From NCBI GenBank assembly GCA_011050685.1, contig DRFF01000057.1, positions 1 to 64,000 of the forward strand: 64,000 nt of DNA. The letters run 5' to 3'. The DNA comes from Aurantimonas coralicida. GTDB lineage: Bacteria; Pseudomonadota; Alphaproteobacteria; Rhizobiales; Rhizobiaceae. Shown piece by piece: positions 61,632 to 64,000 of this stretch (the stretch's first letter is position 1; every line of letters starts with the position of its first letter). Position numbers and translations under genes: made by a program. The notes beneath the pieces were generated by a model. It saw only the letters and a program-made list of their open reading frames with translations, did not search any database and was not told where the DNA came from.

Positions 61632-62705
61632 TCAGGACAGGCCTTCCTTCTTCGCTTCGCTCTTGGCTGCGTCAGCCGCGGCCTTGGCGATGCCGGAGGC
61701 TTTCTCGGCCAACGTCTCACCGCCAGCGCCGCCTTTCGGCATCAAGCCCTTCTTGTCGGCCTCATTGCTGGCAGCCTCGTAGGCCTTCTCCGCGACATGT
61801 CCGGCACGCTCGACCGTGTCCTGGCCGTAGGCATAGGCCTCGTCCCGCATTTTGTCGCGGGCCGAGCCCATCAGCTCGTCCTCTCGGCGTGTCGAGGGAA
61901 GCGCAGCACCCACTGCAGCGCCGAGCGCAAGGGCAACACCGCCCATGATCAGCGGCTCCTCGTAGAGCGTATCGAGGAAGGTGCGGCGCGCGCTGCGACC
62001 GGCACGGTAGATGCCGCGACCTGCTTCGCGGGCGCGCCGGGCCGCGGCTTCCTCAGCCCTCCAGGCGGCCTCGGACGCATCATGGCCAAGCCGAGCGGCC
62101 GTATCGCGAGCCGAACTAGCGGCATCGGAGATAGACGAGCCGGCGCGGCTCGCGGCATCGGAGACGCTTGCGCCCGCGCTGGACGCCGCCGCTTTGGCCT
62201 TTTCCGTCATGCCCGGACCGTCCGATCCACTGGTGCCACTGCCTCCAACGGATGGCCGCGAAGCTCCCCCGGTAACCGGATAGGGATTCGGTCGAGGCGA
62301 GCCCGATGACATCCCCCGCGACAATGGCTCCGACGTGCCCGCACGGTAGCCGCCGGCCGGCTGCGAACCGCCCGAAAATGCCCCGTCGAAGCGTTCGTCG
62401 TAATCTCGGTCGTCGCGCCATTGATCGTAGCGCCCCTTCAAATGGCGCCCCTCGGCCCGGGCACTATCACCGGTAAACAGCCAGGCGATGCCAGCGCCGA
62501 TCAGGCCCAGCGCGAGCGGATTGTCGCGGACCTGGCGCCCCAGATTCCGCGCCATGTCGGAACCTTGTCCTTCCTTCAGATAGCTCGACACCTCATCGAC
62601 GATCTGGCCGACCGAGAATCGGTCGCGCAATTCGTCGAGGGTCGAATCCACCCGCGAGCGGTGGCTTTCGGCTTCGTGTTCCAATCGATCGGTATCGTTG
62701 CTCAT
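61632..62705 (-). CDS. DUF3618-containing membrane protein with Ala/Ser-rich middle
   Basis: A 357-residue protein. Residues 1-60 carry DUF3618 (EAESHRSRVDSTLDELRDRF). A first helix follows at about 65-80 (NPLALGLIGAGIAWLF). Residues 110-180 are disordered (Gly, Ser, Pro), 175-250 form a charged helix, and 265-285 are a second membrane helix (MGGVALALGAAVGAAL). Together with the next two genes it forms a set common in rhizobia and thought to act at the envelope under stress. Coupled by ATGA to the holin-like gene. Confidence 0.85.
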   Translation of the reverse strand: MSNDTDRLEHEAESHRSRVDSTLDELRDRFSVGQIVDEVSSYLKEGQGSDMARNLGRQVRDNPLALGLIGAGIAWLFTGDSARAEGRHLKGRYDQWRDDRDYDERFDGAFSGGSQPAGGYRAGTSEPLSRGMSSGSPRPNPYPVTGGASRPSVGGSGTSGSDGPGMTEKAKAAASSAGASVSDAASRAGSSISDAASSARDTAARLGHDASEAAWRAEEAAARRAREAGRGIYRAGRSARRTFLDTLYEEPLIMGGVALALGAAVGAALPSTRREDELMGSARDKMRDEAYAYGQDTVERAGHVAEKAYEAASNEADKKGLMPKGGAGGETLAEKASGIAKAAADAAKSEAKKEGLS

Positions 62706-63097
62706 CGGGTCTGCTCCTTCACGAGCTGGCCATCCTTGCGCAGCTGGCGGGCCGTGCGGTCAGGCGTAAGATTAGCGGGGCTGAGGTCATTCCGCCCCTT
62801 GAAGAGTAGCGCCACGCCGATACCGGCGATGACCACTCCAACGAGCAGCGCGGCCCAGGCATCGCCCATGAACGAGCCCAGCGCGACGATGAGGGCTTGC
62901 GCGAGGACGAAGAGCGCCACGAGCAGGCAAATCGCCCCGGCTGCGATCGAGCCGCCACCGATTTCCACCTGGGTGATCTTGTCGGATATTTCCGAGCGGA
63001 TCAGCTCTCCCTCGGTCTTGAAGAGATCGGTGGTTTCGCGCAGCAGGTCCGACAGCAGTTCGGGTACCGACCGGTTGTCTCTGGGTTCAACGGCCAT
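62702..63097 (-). CDS. phage-holin-superfamily membrane protein (Actino_Holin-like)
   Basis: A 131-residue protein: soluble amphipathic N-terminus (VPELLSDLLRETTDLFKTEG) and two membrane helices (residues 51-74 and 82-100). This is the DUF1469/holin superfamily III architecture, found in stress-related rhizobial operons rather than phages. ATG 63097 is set by the domain; an upstream extension overlaps the neighbouring gene. Confidence 0.88.
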   Translation of the reverse strand: MAVEPRDNRSVPELLSDLLRETTDLFKTEGELIRSEISDKITQVEIGGGSIAAGAICLLVALFVLAQALIVALGSFMGDAWAALLVGVVIAGIGVALLFKGRNDLSPANLTPDRTARQLRKDGQLVKEQTR

Positions 63098-63812
63098 GAT
63101 TGCCTCCGCTGGTGTTGGTGGACGTCGTGCCGGACGGCGTCCGGGTCTGCGTACCGCCGAGCGGCGCAGAGCTCGAAGAGCCGCCAGCCGAAGACGAGGC
63201 CGTAACGCCGGAAGCTCCGACCGACGCGGCGGAGGCGGACGGTGACGGGCGCGCGCCCATTGTACCGGCCGGACGTACAGCGGTGGGAACCGGCCGCCCG
63301 ACCGGACCCCGGTCGTTCGCGCCGCTATCGTCGTCATGCTCATGTTCGCCGGAGGCCCGGGCAAACCGTCCCAGAGCGACCCCAGCTAAAGCAGCGCCAA
63401 CCAGAAAAGCCGTCGGCTGACGTCGGGCAAAGCCGGCGACAGAGCGGGTGAGATCCTGGACACTACGCCCATGCAGGGAGCGCGACGCATCCTCAAGACC
63501 GGAGGCGACTTCGCGGACGACCTTCGCGGCCATCGACTGATCGCGATCGCCGAGCTCGTCGGAAGCCTTGCGTACGGCAGCGGCGAAATCGTCCATGCTG
63601 CCGGCCACGGCTTCCTTGCCTTGGTCGGCGCTCTCGCTCGCCCGCTGCTTGGCTTTCTCGGCAAGGTCGGACGCCTCGTCGCGAATAGTTTGGCCGGCTT
63701 TCGTTGCCTCGTCCCGCGCCGATCGCGTCTCGCGATCGATCGCATCCGCTGCGCGGTTCTTGTCGTCTTCCGCCTTGGCGGGTAGCGACGGTTTGTTGAT
63801 ATCGGATGTCAT
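63087..63812 (-). CDS. Ala/Lys-rich helical membrane-anchored protein with disordered C-terminus
   Basis: A 241-residue protein. Residues 12-110 are a charged helix (EATKAGQTIRDEASDLAEKA); residues 130-150 a short hydrophobic segment (PTAFLVGAALAGVALG); residues 160-241 are Gly/Ser/Thr/Pro-rich. The stop overlaps the holin-like start by 11 bp. The pattern resembles the CsbD/ElaB-like family of stress proteins, but assignment is tentative. Confidence 0.8.
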   Translation of the reverse strand: MTSDINKPSLPAKAEDDKNRAADAIDRETRSARDEATKAGQTIRDEASDLAEKAKQRASESADQGKEAVAGSMDDFAAAVRKASDELGDRDQSMAAKVVREVASGLEDASRSLHGRSVQDLTRSVAGFARRQPTAFLVGAALAGVALGRFARASGEHEHDDDSGANDRGPVGRPVPTAVRPAGTMGARPSPSASAASVGASGVTASSSAGGSSSSAPLGGTQTRTPSGTTSTNTSGGNHGR

Positions 63813-63822
63813 TGGGAGATCC

Positions 63823-63897
63823 TTATGCAAGCCCGAGGAGGGAGAGGATGACGAGGACCACGACGATCAACCCGACAAGATAGATGATGCTGTTCAT
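63823..63897 (-). CDS. 24-residue single-helix membrane peptide
   Basis: A complete frame of 24 codons plus stop, ATG 63897 to TAA 63823. It is one hydrophobic helix: MNSIIYLVGLIVVVLVILSL and four more residues (LGLA). Very similar short proteins occur next to DUF3618/holin genes in rhizobia and are probably real. A GGAAGG lies about 15 nt upstream. Too short for any domain call. Confidence 0.65.
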   Translation of the reverse strand: MNSIIYLVGLIVVVLVILSLLGLA

Positions 63898-64000
63898 GAC
63901 AACGGTGTTTCCTTCCTGAGGGGCGGCCGAGAAGGCCGGCGTCAAGCCTTCACGTGCCCGTGTTCCAATCATGCTTCGTTAAGTTTGATAACCATGAATC

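Noticed and set aside
62702-63097. Holin-like gene as a sign of a prophage
   Set aside because: No other phage gene is nearby; this holin superfamily is common in rhizobial stress operons.
1-64000. CRISPR arrays, tRNA or rRNA genes, and SAM, cobalamin or glycine riboswitches
   Set aside because: No regularly spaced repeats, cloverleaf-type sequences or known riboswitch core motifs were found by reading both strands, though a covariance-model search was not possible.

Overview
The window is GC-rich, densely coded chromosomal DNA of an alphaproteobacterium, most likely of the order Hyphomicrobiales (Rhizobiales). The best marker is the gene set for the very-long-chain (C28-type) lipid A acyl chain (acpXL, two fabFXL genes, adh2XL, lpxXL). 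Rhizobial-type MoaA, DUF1289, DUF6481, GlxA-type and DUF1638 proteins, and the CTCATCCTGAGG-type palindromic repeats, fit the same assignment. There is no sign of a prophage, plasmid backbone, rRNA, tRNA or CRISPR array.

Layout. 0-2.7 kb: a repeat-element end abuts a DUF971 gene that is divergent from moaA. 2.9-9.7 kb: two transporters, an amino-acid-type ABC system (binding protein plus two permeases, no ATPase in the window) split by a Tat-exported metallo-beta-lactamase-fold hydrolase, and a 3-hydroxyisobutyrate-dehydrogenase-like enzyme. 9.7-16.9 kb: housekeeping and regulatory genes (Lrp/AsnC, uracil-DNA glycosylase family, GST, histidine kinase, DUF1289, membrane aspartic protease, TauE, DusA, MarR). 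17.1-23.2 kb: DUF302 pair, then the lipid A very-long-chain acyl cluster, which lacks fabZXL at its usual place. 23.3-27.9 kb: UspA, L,D-transpeptidase, a c-di-GMP phosphodiesterase-type protein and a lone receiver domain.

28.5-51.4 kb is the most interesting part: a quaternary-amine / one-carbon island. It holds a ProXWV-type betaine importer, a betaine/homocysteine methyltransferase-like enzyme, a LuxR regulator, a non-pyrrolysine MttB-family methyltransferase divergent from its corrinoid protein, DUF1638, a PF13769 small protein overlapping a MetF-like reductase, a methyl-THF:corrinoid methyltransferase, an iron-sulfur activator of corrinoid enzymes, a GlxA/GbdR-like regulator and a dimethylglycine-dehydrogenase-like flavoprotein. 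Read together they describe uptake of a betaine, removal of one methyl through a corrinoid protein to tetrahydrofolate, oxidation of methyl-THF, and oxidative removal of further methyls. Four of these enzymes carry an Arg/Gly-rich disordered tail at one end, an unexplained shared feature.

51.5-58.6 kb is a minus-strand cluster: multispanning membrane protein, class III aminotransferase, nucleotide-sugar epimerase-like protein, small EamA-type membrane protein, DprE1-like flavoenzyme and a HAD-UbiA fusion. It suggests synthesis and use of a polyprenyl-phosphate pentose (arabinose-type) donor. 58.8-64 kb: histone-deacetylase-like hydrolase, coniferyl-aldehyde-dehydrogenase-like enzyme and a membrane-stress set (DUF3618, holin-like, disordered protein, a 24-residue membrane peptide).

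A roughly 200-bp MITE-like element occurs twice in opposite orientation (1-159, cut by the window edge, and 35094-35292), and a 16-nt piece of its end lies at 17709-17724.
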